A stretch of DNA of 6,572 bases from an uncultured Ruminococcus sp. GTDB lineage: Bacteria; Bacillota; Clostridia; Oscillospirales; Ruminococcaceae. The translations under genes were made by a program, and so were the position numbers. The notes under the pieces were generated by a model. It was given only the letters and a program-made list of their open reading frames with translations, searched no databases and had not been told where the DNA came from. The stretch's first letter is position 1; each line of letters opens with the position of its first letter. Shown piece after piece: positions 1-6,480 of this stretch. The stretch is from contig URWK01000073.1 in the NCBI GenBank assembly GCA_900551505.1, positions 1 to 6,572 of the forward strand, given 5' to 3'.

Positions 1-122
<122 letters not shown>

Positions 123-137
123 ACATTTTTCTATGGC

Positions 138-761
138 TTAAAGGTTCTCTCCGTTAAATTCGGTTATGTATTGTGCGGAGTTGCTTTCCGTGGTACTTTT
201 TGAAGGTTTGATTTTCGGGTAAACGAAAAGTGCCACACCTGCAATTACCAACAGCACAATTATCGTTATGATTGTCTTCACAAGCTTCTGTTTTTTAGCT
301 TCTTCCGCTTTCTGTTCCATCATCAATTGACGCTGAACTTCTGCCATTCTTCTCTTGTCAGCCTCTGTAGTTTCTTTTCTCGGAACAGGCGGAGGTGTTA
401 CGGGTTCGCTAAAATCTGTAGCAGGTTTTTTCTTAGGCGGAACTTTTGCCTGATTAGTGGTAGGCTTAGACGGTTCGGGTATGAAATCGGGTTTCTTACC
501 GTCAAGTTCAGGTGCTTCTATTCCTTCAAGCGTGTGTCTTGGTCTGTTGCTGTCGTCATATTCTGTGTTGTCAAGTTCAGGAGCTTCCACACCTTCAAGT
601 GAATGTTTAGTTCTGTTACTGTCATCATATTCCGTATCTTCCTCAAGCTGTGCAGCTTTTACGCCTTCAAGCGAATGTTTCATTCTGTTACTGTCGTCAT
701 ATTCTGTATCTTCTTCAAGCTGTGCAGCTTCTATACCCTCAAGTCTGTTTTTCTTCTTCAA
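138..761 (-). CDS. Acidic tandem-repeat protein with one C-terminal membrane anchor, function unknown
   Basis: I do not recognise a family for this 207-residue protein. Residues 6-29, 30-53 and 54-76 are three tandem copies of a 23-24-residue acidic repeat (core LEG[IV][EK]A, then TEYDDSNR), and 77-87 is a truncated fourth copy. Residues 94-128 are rich in Pro, Lys and Thr and probably disordered. Residues 130-160 form a highly charged, probably helical stretch. Residues 161-181 are a single hydrophobic segment flanked by lysines, leaving a 26-residue C-terminal tail. No signal peptide is visible, so a cytoplasmic repeat region anchored by a C-terminal helix is the likely topology. The start is TTG at 761: an in-frame TGA lies four codons upstream, and the only later alternative, Met27, would remove the whole first repeat. 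An SD site (GAGGTGAT) precedes the TTG. The gene starts 13 bp after the permease stop, suggesting co-expression with the ABC transporter. The stop is TAA, 15 bp from the artefactual contig end, so the gene appears complete. Confidence 0.8.
   Translation of the reverse strand: MKKKNRLEGIEAAQLEEDTEYDDSNRMKHSLEGVKAAQLEEDTEYDDSNRTKHSLEGVEAPELDNTEYDDSNRPRHTLEGIEAPELDGKKPDFIPEPSKPTTNQAKVPPKKKPATDFSEPVTPPPVPRKETTEADKRRMAEVQRQLMMEQKAEEAKKQKLVKTIITIIVLLVIAGVALFVYPKIKPSKSTTESNSAQYITEFNGENL
501..746 (-). repeat. Coding tandem repeat, 72-bp unit, about 3.5 copies
   Basis: Units lie at 675-746, 603-674 (72 bp each), 534-602 (69 bp, one codon shorter) and 501-533 (partial). By hand alignment the first two units differ at 12 of 72 bases. 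At least five of these differences are synonymous, while the TEYDDSNR core is kept unchanged in all three full units. The array stays in frame throughout. This looks like duplication within a gene followed by drift under protein-level constraint rather than a very recent expansion. Such arrays can change copy number between strains. Confidence 0.9.
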
Positions 762-764
762 AGT

Positions 765-772
765 ATCACCTC
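765..772 (-). promoter_or_regulatory. Ribosome binding site that fixes a TTG start
   Basis: On the minus strand this reads GAGGTGAT, an eight-base match to the anti-Shine-Dalgarno complement, with 7 nt between GAGG and the TTG codon at 761-759. It begins just after the permease TAA (777-775). Together with the in-frame TGA at 773-771 it makes TTG the only sensible start for the repeat protein and suggests translational coupling to the permease. Confidence 0.8.
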
Positions 773-774
773 AT

Positions 775-2115
775 TTAATTATTGCTTTTTGTCTTTTTGC
801 GTGATTTCCCGCCGAAGTCAAGGCTTACCGTAAATATCTTGTCTGATGCGAAAAGCCTTGTCGCAAGTAACATACAGCCCGCAAAAAATACAAACTGATA
901 TGCAAAACCTGCCCAAAATTCTCCCATATTGTTGAATAAAATGTTCTTTGTTGCATTGAATGTGTGTGTAAAAGGTATTATCCACATGAATATTTTAAGC
1001 AGTATCGGTAATTTCGAAACATCGGAGAACATCGACACAAGGTAAGGTATCATTGCCATAAGCATTACCGGAGTTATTACCGTCTGTGCGGCTTTCGGGT
1101 CATTTACAAGCACACCGAGCATAAGGGAAATTGAAAGGGCAATCAGTATTGTCATGAACATCTGCATTCCAAGCAACACATAATCACCTGCACTCATTTG
1201 CAGTCCTAATTCCTGCATTGCCGATGAAATTGTGTTTGTCTGTTCAACGGCACTTCCCAGCGTATCGGGCGAAATTCCCGTGCCTGTCATCATCTTGCCC
1301 ATGTAAGAGCTGAATCCGAACATATACACAACGGCATTTATTATTGCCATTATCGCCGCCGCAAGCATCTTCGCTCCAAGTACCGACATTCTGGAAACAG
1401 GTGCGGAAAGCAGTGTTTCAAGTGTCTTGTCAATCTTTTCTGTGGAAATTGCGGAAACTATCATCTGTGCCGCAAAGATAACCATTATAAAGACCACAAG
1501 CGGTACTATAACTCCCTGTGACGTTGCCATACCTACAAGTGTTTCAGAATCTACTTCCGCCGACTTTTCGCCGACAACCGTTATAGACTTTACAGTTACA
1601 GGATTTTTTACTTTTTCTATATCCTTTTCATTAACGCCGTATTTCTGTTCAAGCAGGATATTGCAAGCCGTATTTTTCAGGCTGGAAACAATATTCTCCG
1701 ACATTGTGCCGGAAATCGTTGATGATATTGAAATACTTTTCAGGTGGTTCACAAGTTCAATATCCGTTGCGTCATTATCATCAAAAGCCTTTTCCGTAAA
1801 CCCTTCCGGAATTATTATGACGCTTTCCGCACCGAGATTATTTATAAGTTCCTGATATGTCTGTCCGTTAAGCTCCGTTTCATGAAGTGTCACATTCTCC
1901 ATTTTGCTTACCTTATCAATGATTTCCCTTGTAAAATCCGTCTTGTCCTCGTCACATATATAAGCTTCCTGCTCTCCCGAAACAGCTTCGTCCATCACAG
2001 ACCCCATAAAGTTTCCCATCATCATAAGCATGACTACCGAAATCACAAGCCCTATTATCATCTGCGGATTTATAAGTTCCCTGAGTTCCTTTACGAGAAG
2101 ATTAGCGAATTTCAT
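775..2115 (-). CDS. ABC-2 type transporter permease, NatB-like
   Basis: This 446-residue integral membrane protein is the partner of the ATPase encoded just upstream. TM1 spans about residues 19-41 and is followed by a large extracytoplasmic domain (about 42-198). Further hydrophobic segments lie at about 200-222, 249-271, 312-336, 342-363, 368-385 and 398-421. After the second segment comes the family hallmark EKIDKTLETLLSAPVSRM (about 226-243), typical of ABC-2 exporters of the NatB group and likely the coupling helix that contacts the ATPase. The C-terminus is basic and cytoplasmic. The ATG at 2115 overlaps the ATPase gene by 14 nt and has an SD-like sequence inside that gene, indicating coupled synthesis. 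Related exporters move sodium, antibiotics or peptides, and the substrate cannot be read from this sequence. Length and motifs suggest an intact protein; the last three residues before the TAA are Ser-Asn-Asn. Confidence 0.9.
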   Translation of the reverse strand: MKFANLLVKELRELINPQMIIGLVISVVMLMMMGNFMGSVMDEAVSGEQEAYICDEDKTDFTREIIDKVSKMENVTLHETELNGQTYQELINNLGAESVIIIPEGFTEKAFDDNDATDIELVNHLKSISISSTISGTMSENIVSSLKNTACNILLEQKYGVNEKDIEKVKNPVTVKSITVVGEKSAEVDSETLVGMATSQGVIVPLVVFIMVIFAAQMIVSAISTEKIDKTLETLLSAPVSRMSVLGAKMLAAAIMAIINAVVYMFGFSSYMGKMMTGTGISPDTLGSAVEQTNTISSAMQELGLQMSAGDYVLLGMQMFMTILIALSISLMLGVLVNDPKAAQTVITPVMLMAMIPYLVSMFSDVSKLPILLKIFMWIIPFTHTFNATKNILFNNMGEFWAGFAYQFVFFAGCMLLATRLFASDKIFTVSLDFGGKSRKKTKSNN

Positions 2116-2848
2116 CTGAAATCACCACCCTTTCAAATACTTCCTCAAGATTATCCGCTTCATACCGCTTTTTAAGCTCCTCCGTAGTACCTGTTACCAT
2201 AAGGTTTCCGTGTGATATTATGCCTACCCTGTCCGAAACATACTCGATTTCAAGCATATTGTGCGAACTCAGCAGAAAAGAAGTTTTGTTCTCCCTCGCA
2301 AGCTGTTTTATTGTCTTTCTGATTTCGAGGGCGTTTATTACGTCAAGTCCGCTTGTCGGTTCGTCAAGTATCGCAAGTTTCGGTTCTGTCATTACCGCCC
2401 TCGCAAGCAACAATTTTCTTATCATGCCTCTGCTGTAACTTAAAATCTTATCATTCAGTCTGTCGCCGAGTTTGCAGATGTCAATTGCTCTCTGGACATA
2501 TTCATTAAGCTTCTTACCGTCCGTTGTGAAAAGTCCTGCCATGAATTTCAGATAGTCGATACCTTTCATACTCTTGTAAGCACCTGCTTCATCAGGTAAA
2601 TAGGTAATCTGTTCCCTGACTTTTTCGGGATTTTTTCTTACGCTGTAACCGCATACTTCCGCATCTCCTTCGGTAGCCTGAATTAATGTGGCAATCATTC
2701 TTATAGTAGTTGTCTTGCCTGCACCGTTCGAGCCGATAAGGGCAAAAATTTCGCCCTCACCGATTTCAAATGACACCTTGTTAACTGCCAGCACCTTTGA
2801 ATTTGCATACTGTTTTGTCAAATCTGTCACTTTGAGAATGTCTGACAT
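2102..2848 (-). CDS. ABC transporter ATP-binding protein, NatA-like
   Basis: This 248-residue protein is a single nucleotide-binding domain that powers the ABC-2 permease encoded next. Walker A is GSNGAGKTT (39-47). The Q-loop region reads YLPDEAGAY (83-91). The signature is the degenerate SRGM form (139-142) followed by K145 and LLLARA. Walker B and D-loop are LAILDEP and SGLD (158-169), and the switch histidine is H196 in SSHNM. This non-LSGGQ signature and the LPxE Q-loop are usual in ATPases of NatA/ABC-2 drug or sodium exporters. A short C-terminal extension (about 220-248) follows the core. The ATG at 2848 has a purine-rich SD (AAGGGGGA) 8 nt upstream and lies 27 bp after the ricT stop. 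All catalytic motifs are present, so the ATPase is probably active; transport direction is inferred to be export. Confidence 0.93.
   Translation of the reverse strand: MSDILKVTDLTKQYANSKVLAVNKVSFEIGEGEIFALIGSNGAGKTTTIRMIATLIQATEGDAEVCGYSVRKNPEKVREQITYLPDEAGAYKSMKGIDYLKFMAGLFTTDGKKLNEYVQRAIDICKLGDRLNDKILSYSRGMIRKLLLARAVMTEPKLAILDEPTSGLDVINALEIRKTIKQLARENKTSFLLSSHNMLEIEYVSDRVGIISHGNLMVTGTTEELKKRYEADNLEEVFERVVISDEIR
2121..2133 (-). promoter_or_regulatory. Permease ribosome binding site inside the ATPase gene
   Basis: The minus strand reads AAAGGGTGGTGAT, ending 5 nt before the permease ATG. It lies wholly within the coding sequence of the ATPase, whose stop codon falls 14 nt into the permease gene. 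This arrangement favours matched synthesis of the two transporter subunits. Confidence 0.65.
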
Positions 2849-2875
2849 TTTGTATGTCCCCCTTTTGTTAATTTT

Positions 2876-3733
2876 TTATTCAAGCCCTTTAAGAGCCTGT
2901 AATTCTTCCTTGTTCACATGAATATGAGCGTCCTTTATCACTGTCACTTCGCTTTTATCTATGGTTGTTATCATATCGCTGTCCTTGTCGGGCTTAATTT
3001 TGAGTTTTCCTGTAAGCAGATTTACCTCAACTACAGTTCCCTTCTGATTCCCAAACTTTACATATGCTCCGACTTTCGGGGTAACTTTCAGTAGTTCCTC
3101 ATAACTTTGCTGTTCATTTTTCAGACAGCACATGAGCCTTCCGCAAGTTCCCGAAATCTTTGACGGGTTCAGTGACAAGCCTTGTTCTTTCGCCATCTTT
3201 ATCGAAACAGGCTGAAACTCTCCGAGGAAACCTTTGCAGCAGAATTCCCTTCCGCAAATTCCTATTCCGCCGAGAATTTTCGCTTCATCTCTCACACCTA
3301 TCTGTCTGAGTTCTATTCTTGTCCTGAAAACTGATGCGAGGTCTTTTACGAGTTCACGGAAATCAACTCTTGTTTCCGCTGTGAAGTAAAATAGCAGTTT
3401 ATTATTGTCAAATGTACACTCTGCATCTATAAGCTTCATGTTAAGTTTTCTGTGGGCAATCTTTTCTTCACAAATTTTTATTGCTTCCTGCTCCTTAATC
3501 CTGTTCTTTCTGACAACTTCCATATCTTCATCGGTTGCCACCCTGATAATTTCTTTCAGCGGAGCAGGCAATGCTTCCTCGGAAATTTCTCTTTTCCCAA
3601 GGACTACTTCGCCACACTCAACGCCCCTTGCAGTTTCCGCTATTATATGGTCATTAAGCTTTACATCGAGATTTTTAGGTGAAAAGTAATAAACCTTTCC
3701 GCCCTTTTTAAAACGTACTCCTATAATTTCCAT
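2876..3733 (-). CDS. ricT: RicT/YaaT, PSP1-domain regulatory complex subunit
   Basis: This 285-residue protein matches RicT (YaaT), known in B. subtilis as part of the RicA-RicF-RicT complex, which carries [4Fe-4S] clusters, affects RNase Y-dependent mRNA maturation and promotes sporulation, competence and biofilm development. The PSP1 domain covers roughly residues 60-150. The diagnostic cysteine motifs follow: GGIGICGREFCC (C160, C165, C166) and SGTCGRLMCC (C197, C202, C203), linked by the strongly conserved PVSIKMAKEQ and LNPSKISG stretches. All these cysteines are present, so cluster binding is expected. A C-terminal beta-rich part (about 217-270) follows. The ATG at 3733 has AGAAGGGA upstream and lies 19 bp after the holB stop, as in the classic Firmicutes gene order. 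The partners RicA and RicF are not in this window. Annotation pipelines often call this protein a stage 0 sporulation family protein. Confidence 0.95.
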   Translation of the reverse strand: MEIIGVRFKKGGKVYYFSPKNLDVKLNDHIIAETARGVECGEVVLGKREISEEALPAPLKEIIRVATDEDMEVVRKNRIKEQEAIKICEEKIAHRKLNMKLIDAECTFDNNKLLFYFTAETRVDFRELVKDLASVFRTRIELRQIGVRDEAKILGGIGICGREFCCKGFLGEFQPVSIKMAKEQGLSLNPSKISGTCGRLMCCLKNEQQSYEELLKVTPKVGAYVKFGNQKGTVVEVNLLTGKLKIKPDKDSDMITTIDKSEVTVIKDAHIHVNKEELQALKGLE

Positions 3734-3752
3734 CTATATATTTTCCCTTCTT

Positions 3753-4718
3753 TCAATTGTTTATTATACTCATGATACCCGCCGGAAAATTCGCCGAAAC
3801 AAGCCTTGCATTCACATTAAGATTAGTTATTTGTGCCTGCTCACATATGAAATCCCGTATCTTTATGCAGGTATCCATATTCATTTCTCTGCTTATCTTC
3901 TCTGAACCGCTGTGATAACAGCCTTTCAGCCTGCTAAAATGGTTTTTCAGCACAATCGCATCACGAAAGACTAAATTCAGCATGACAAAGATATCTTGTA
4001 AAAAAATTCTGTCATTCTCATGCACCGCAAGAATCCTCATTATCTCGTATTCATCATGTTTCGCTATGCAGTCTGTAAGGTTTCTTACAATTTCAACCGT
4101 TTCTCTGAGCTTTCCGCCGTCCGAGAAATATTCTATACACTTGCCGACATTACCGCCGAAACAGTCTGTGGCTTCTTCTGTCTGCTGACTGCTGTAATTC
4201 TTCTCACGCAATATCTTTTTACATTCCTCAGTCGTGTATTCTTCCACTCCGAGCGAAATCATTCTTGAAAGCATGGTTTTAAGGAATATATCCTTTGCAC
4301 TTGCCGTAAAAATGAAATATGCGTAATCCGGCGGTTCTTCGACAAGTTTCAGCAACATATTCTGTGCCTGAATTGTCATATTGTCCGAATCCGTAAAAAT
4401 ATATATCTTGGTGTCGTTGCTTGTGGGAATTATGTGTGCATCCGCCGAAATACGCCTTACCTCATCGACCTGAAAGCCGTTTTTCGTTCCGCTGTGCTGT
4501 GCATATATCAAGTCCGGATTATTTTCGCTGAGAATAGTTCTGCATGGTTTGCAATGACCGCAAGCCGTATGTGTTTCGCACATTATCATCATGGCAATCT
4601 GTTTCGCAAGCGTCTTTTTGCCCGTTCCTCTTTCTCCGTAAAGCAGAAAAGAATGTGCAAGTTTGTTCCTTGCAAGCATACTTCTTACAGTCTTCACCGC
4701 ACTGTTTTCTATTATCAT
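3753..4718 (-). CDS. holB: DNA polymerase III subunit delta' (clamp loader)
   Basis: Delta' is part of the clamp loader that places the beta sliding clamp on primed DNA. In this 321-residue protein the N-terminal AAA+ module shows Walker A GERGTGKKT (28-36), a four-cysteine zinc module (C47, C53, C56, C59), a degenerate Walker B (YIFTDSD, 106-112) and the highly conserved NMLLKLVEEPP (120-130). The arginine-finger motif, usually SRC, reads SRM here (151-153). The C-terminal collar helices (about 205-321) are divergent, as is normal for this family. DnaX-type ATPases share the N-terminal motifs, but the length and the position between darA and ricT favour HolB. The ATG overlaps the darA stop as ATGA, and only a weak purine stretch precedes it, so translation probably depends on coupling to darA. 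The zinc loop is shorter than the E. coli one (five rather than eight residues between the first two cysteines). Confidence 0.93.
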   Translation of the reverse strand: MIIENSAVKTVRSMLARNKLAHSFLLYGERGTGKKTLAKQIAMMIMCETHTACGHCKPCRTILSENNPDLIYAQHSGTKNGFQVDEVRRISADAHIIPTSNDTKIYIFTDSDNMTIQAQNMLLKLVEEPPDYAYFIFTASAKDIFLKTMLSRMISLGVEEYTTEECKKILREKNYSSQQTEEATDCFGGNVGKCIEYFSDGGKLRETVEIVRNLTDCIAKHDEYEIMRILAVHENDRIFLQDIFVMLNLVFRDAIVLKNHFSRLKGCYHSGSEKISREMNMDTCIKIRDFICEQAQITNLNVNARLVSANFPAGIMSIINN

Positions 4719-5041
4719 AACTTCTCAAACCGTTCTATGTTTGTAACAAAGACCGTTGCACCGCCTACGGAAACTTCCACAGGAAAAGATGCGAAATCTG
4801 TTCCCATTGCCGAAGGGGAATTGACTGGCACAAATTCTTTTCTCTTATGGCTTTTTTCTCTGATAATATCTATAGCTTTTTCGACCTTATGGTCATCTGT
4901 ACAAATCAGAAATGTCGTATTGCCTGCCATCAGGAAACCTCCCGTTGAAGCAAGCTTTGTGGCAAAATATCCTTGTTTTGTAAGTGCAGATGATACTGCA
5001 TAGGCATCATCATTATTTACAATAGCATAAATAAGTTTCAT
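4715..5041 (-). CDS. darA: Cyclic-di-AMP receptor DarA (YaaQ/PstA family)
   Basis: This 108-residue protein is the small PII-like cytosolic receptor that binds cyclic di-AMP as a homotrimer; its downstream target is not established in most species. The family-specific stretch ATKLASTGGFL (27-37) followed by GNTT (40-43) forms the nucleotide-binding region, and the C-terminal signature GGATVFV (93-99) with a late Phe (F105) is also kept. The length matches the about 109 residues of the B. subtilis protein. The ATG at 5041 is preceded by AGAGGTG at a somewhat long spacing of 11 nt. The gene begins 37 bp after the decarboxylase stop and its TGA overlaps the holB ATG. In B. subtilis yaaR stands between yaaQ and holB; here nothing does. 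Confidence 0.96.
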   Translation of the reverse strand: MKLIYAIVNNDDAYAVSSALTKQGYFATKLASTGGFLMAGNTTFLICTDDHKVEKAIDIIREKSHKRKEFVPVNSPSAMGTDFASFPVEVSVGGATVFVTNIERFEKL

Positions 5042-5052
5042 TTTGTTGTTTA

Positions 5053-5059
5053 CACCTCT
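5053..5059 (-). promoter_or_regulatory. darA: darA ribosome binding site
   Basis: The minus strand reads AGAGGTG, with an 11-nt A-rich spacer to the ATG at 5041. It lies in the 37-bp gap after the decarboxylase gene, the largest gap between genes in the window. I saw no convincing promoter in that gap, although TAGTATAC (5070-5077) is A/T-rich and resembles a -10 box without a matching -35 box. Confidence 0.6.
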
Positions 5060-5078
5060 ATCTTTTTTCGTATACTAT

Positions 5079-6392
5079 TTATTTTACCACATTGACACTC
5101 TCAATTCCATAGTTTTTGAAAATATTTATACATTCATGACTAATTACTTCTCCGCATACGGCTATCGGCACGGCAGGCGGACAAGGAACATTTATACTTC
5201 CGCAAATTCTGTTTTCGGCGTTCTCAACCGCTGTTTCTTCAAATTCCGCAAGTCCTGCTTCCCGAACAGTCATGGCTTTACGGGGTTCGGGCATATAAAA
5301 TTCAGGTTCTCTGATTAAGATTCTCGGCATTTTTACACTGTTCAATACTTTCTCCAGCCTTTTAATTTCTCTGTCTGTGCTTAATGGTGAAAACAGCAGT
5401 ACAACACATTGTCTGTCTGCGTATTCGGGTTCGATGTTGTTATCTCTCAGGATTTTTGCGAGTTCATATCCGTAAAGCCCCGATGAATTGGGTAATATCG
5501 TAAGATGTAACGGTTCGCCTGTTTCGTAAGTCTTGAAAAAAATATTTTTTCTCAGTTTCTCAAGCCCGCTTATCACCCTTTTCAAGTCGTTTCTTATATG
5601 CTTCTCAATATATTCATTGCAGAGGTCGAGGGAAGCAAGAATAAGATATGAGGGACTTGTCGAGCCGAATAAACCCATTTCCTGCTTAATATTCTTTGCA
5701 TAAGCCTTGTTCTTCACATGAAGATACGCCGAACCCGTCAGAGCAGGTAACATCTTATGTGCGGAATCACAACACATATCCGCCCCAAGTGCCATAGGGT
5801 GATTATTTTCTTCCGTGAACGCAAGACAACAACCGTGTGCATTGTCGACTATCAGAACCGTATTGTTTCGGTGGCAGACTTCCGCAATATTTTTAATGTC
5901 GGCGGTCTTTCCGAGATAGTCGGGGGAAGTTATATAAAGACACTTTTTTTCATCGCCCTTTAATTTTTCTTCAAGCCTTTCAATATTTACTTCTCCGGAA
6001 AGCAAGCTTCCGTTATACTCCGGAAATATCCATTCCGCTTCTATACCCAGCAACACGCAAGCCGAAATAAACGCCCTGTGAACATTCCTTACCGCAAATA
6101 TCTTTCTGTTTTCTCTTTTCATCGCTGACAACATAGCTTGTATACAGAGAGTTGAACCTCCTGCCGAAAAAACCGTTCTTTCGGTATTGAAAAGCCTTGT
6201 CGTAATTTCTTCACTCTCTCTTATTATTCCGTCCGCCTCAAAAAGGCTGTCCGCATTTTTAATTTCTGTTATATCATATCTGAAAATCTCCGAAAGTTCA
6301 TTGCCCATATTTTTTCCCTTGTGTCCCGGCATATGAAGCCTTAAACAATTACTCTCCGCATATTTATTCAGAAAGTCATATATCGGTGTCAT
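5079..6392 (-). CDS. PLP-dependent Orn/Lys/Arg decarboxylase family protein (YaaO/SpeA-like)
   Basis: This 437-residue fold-type I PLP enzyme belongs to the Orn/Lys/Arg decarboxylase group, whose members convert a basic amino acid to a polyamine precursor. The N-terminal family motif LHMPGHKG is at 19-26, the YDITEI...DSL stretch at 39-50 and the phosphate-binding SAGGST at 76-81. The cofactor-ring motif VDNAHG (182-187, D183) is followed by the Schiff-base lysine K213 in SAHK, and GSTSPSY (243-249) comes after. The short C-terminal domain ends with the signature CPPAVPIAVCGE (404-415). All expected active-site residues are present. The protein is about 40-50 residues shorter than typical YaaO/SpeA proteins (about 480-490). 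Arginine, lysine or ornithine cannot be distinguished by eye. The ATG at 6392 has a strong AGAAGGAG site 8 nt upstream. The gene leads the block, as yaaO does in B. subtilis, but no tmk follows it. Confidence 0.9.
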   Translation of the reverse strand: MTPIYDFLNKYAESNCLRLHMPGHKGKNMGNELSEIFRYDITEIKNADSLFEADGIIRESEEITTRLFNTERTVFSAGGSTLCIQAMLSAMKRENRKIFAVRNVHRAFISACVLLGIEAEWIFPEYNGSLLSGEVNIERLEEKLKGDEKKCLYITSPDYLGKTADIKNIAEVCHRNNTVLIVDNAHGCCLAFTEENNHPMALGADMCCDSAHKMLPALTGSAYLHVKNKAYAKNIKQEMGLFGSTSPSYLILASLDLCNEYIEKHIRNDLKRVISGLEKLRKNIFFKTYETGEPLHLTILPNSSGLYGYELAKILRDNNIEPEYADRQCVVLLFSPLSTDREIKRLEKVLNSVKMPRILIREPEFYMPEPRKAMTVREAGLAEFEETAVENAENRICGSINVPCPPAVPIAVCGEVISHECINIFKNYGIESVNVVK

Positions 6393-6480
6393 TCTCTTTA
6401 CTCCTTCTTTTCAAGTTTCCTGCCCTTTCAGCTTAAATGGTATTCGCTTCGCTCATTCTATTTTCAGTGCGGTTTTTAGG
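6393..6480 (-). promoter_or_regulatory. Leader of the gene block, with a strong ribosome binding site
   Basis: The minus strand carries AGAAGGAG (6401-6408) 8 nt before the first ATG, a good Shine-Dalgarno site. Further upstream is a short motif, GAATGAGCGAAGCGAAT (6443-6459), containing the GCGAAGC heptamer that can fold as a three-base-loop mini-hairpin. I found no convincing -35/-10 pair; the promoter may lie beyond the contig end or within the degraded sequence to the right. Confidence 0.5.

Noticed and set aside
501..746. CRISPR-like periodic repeat
   Set aside because: The 72-bp units are directly adjacent without unique spacers, stay in one reading frame and diverge partly at synonymous positions, so this is a coding tandem repeat.
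327..833. Several open frames on the plus strand opposite the repeat protein, some serine-rich and repetitive
   Set aside because: They are antisense shadows of the tandem repeat in the minus-strand gene. They lack plausible ribosome binding sites, and the minus-strand frame has an SD, coherent domain layout and operon position.
2849..2875. Terminator or promoter between ricT and the exporter genes
   Set aside because: The 27-bp gap is A/T-rich but contains no inverted repeat and no recognisable -35/-10 pair; it holds the ATPase ribosome binding site.
4519..4728. A 69-codon frame on the minus strand inside holB
   Set aside because: It is an out-of-frame reading of the well-supported HolB N-terminus.
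4434..5003. A 189-codon open frame on the plus strand across holB and darA
   Set aside because: It lies antisense to two recognisable genes with conserved motifs and has no domain or start-site support.
5092..5097. TTGACA on the plus strand resembling a -35 box
   Set aside because: No -10 box lies at suitable spacing, and it would drive transcription antisense within the 3' end of the decarboxylase gene with no gene to serve.
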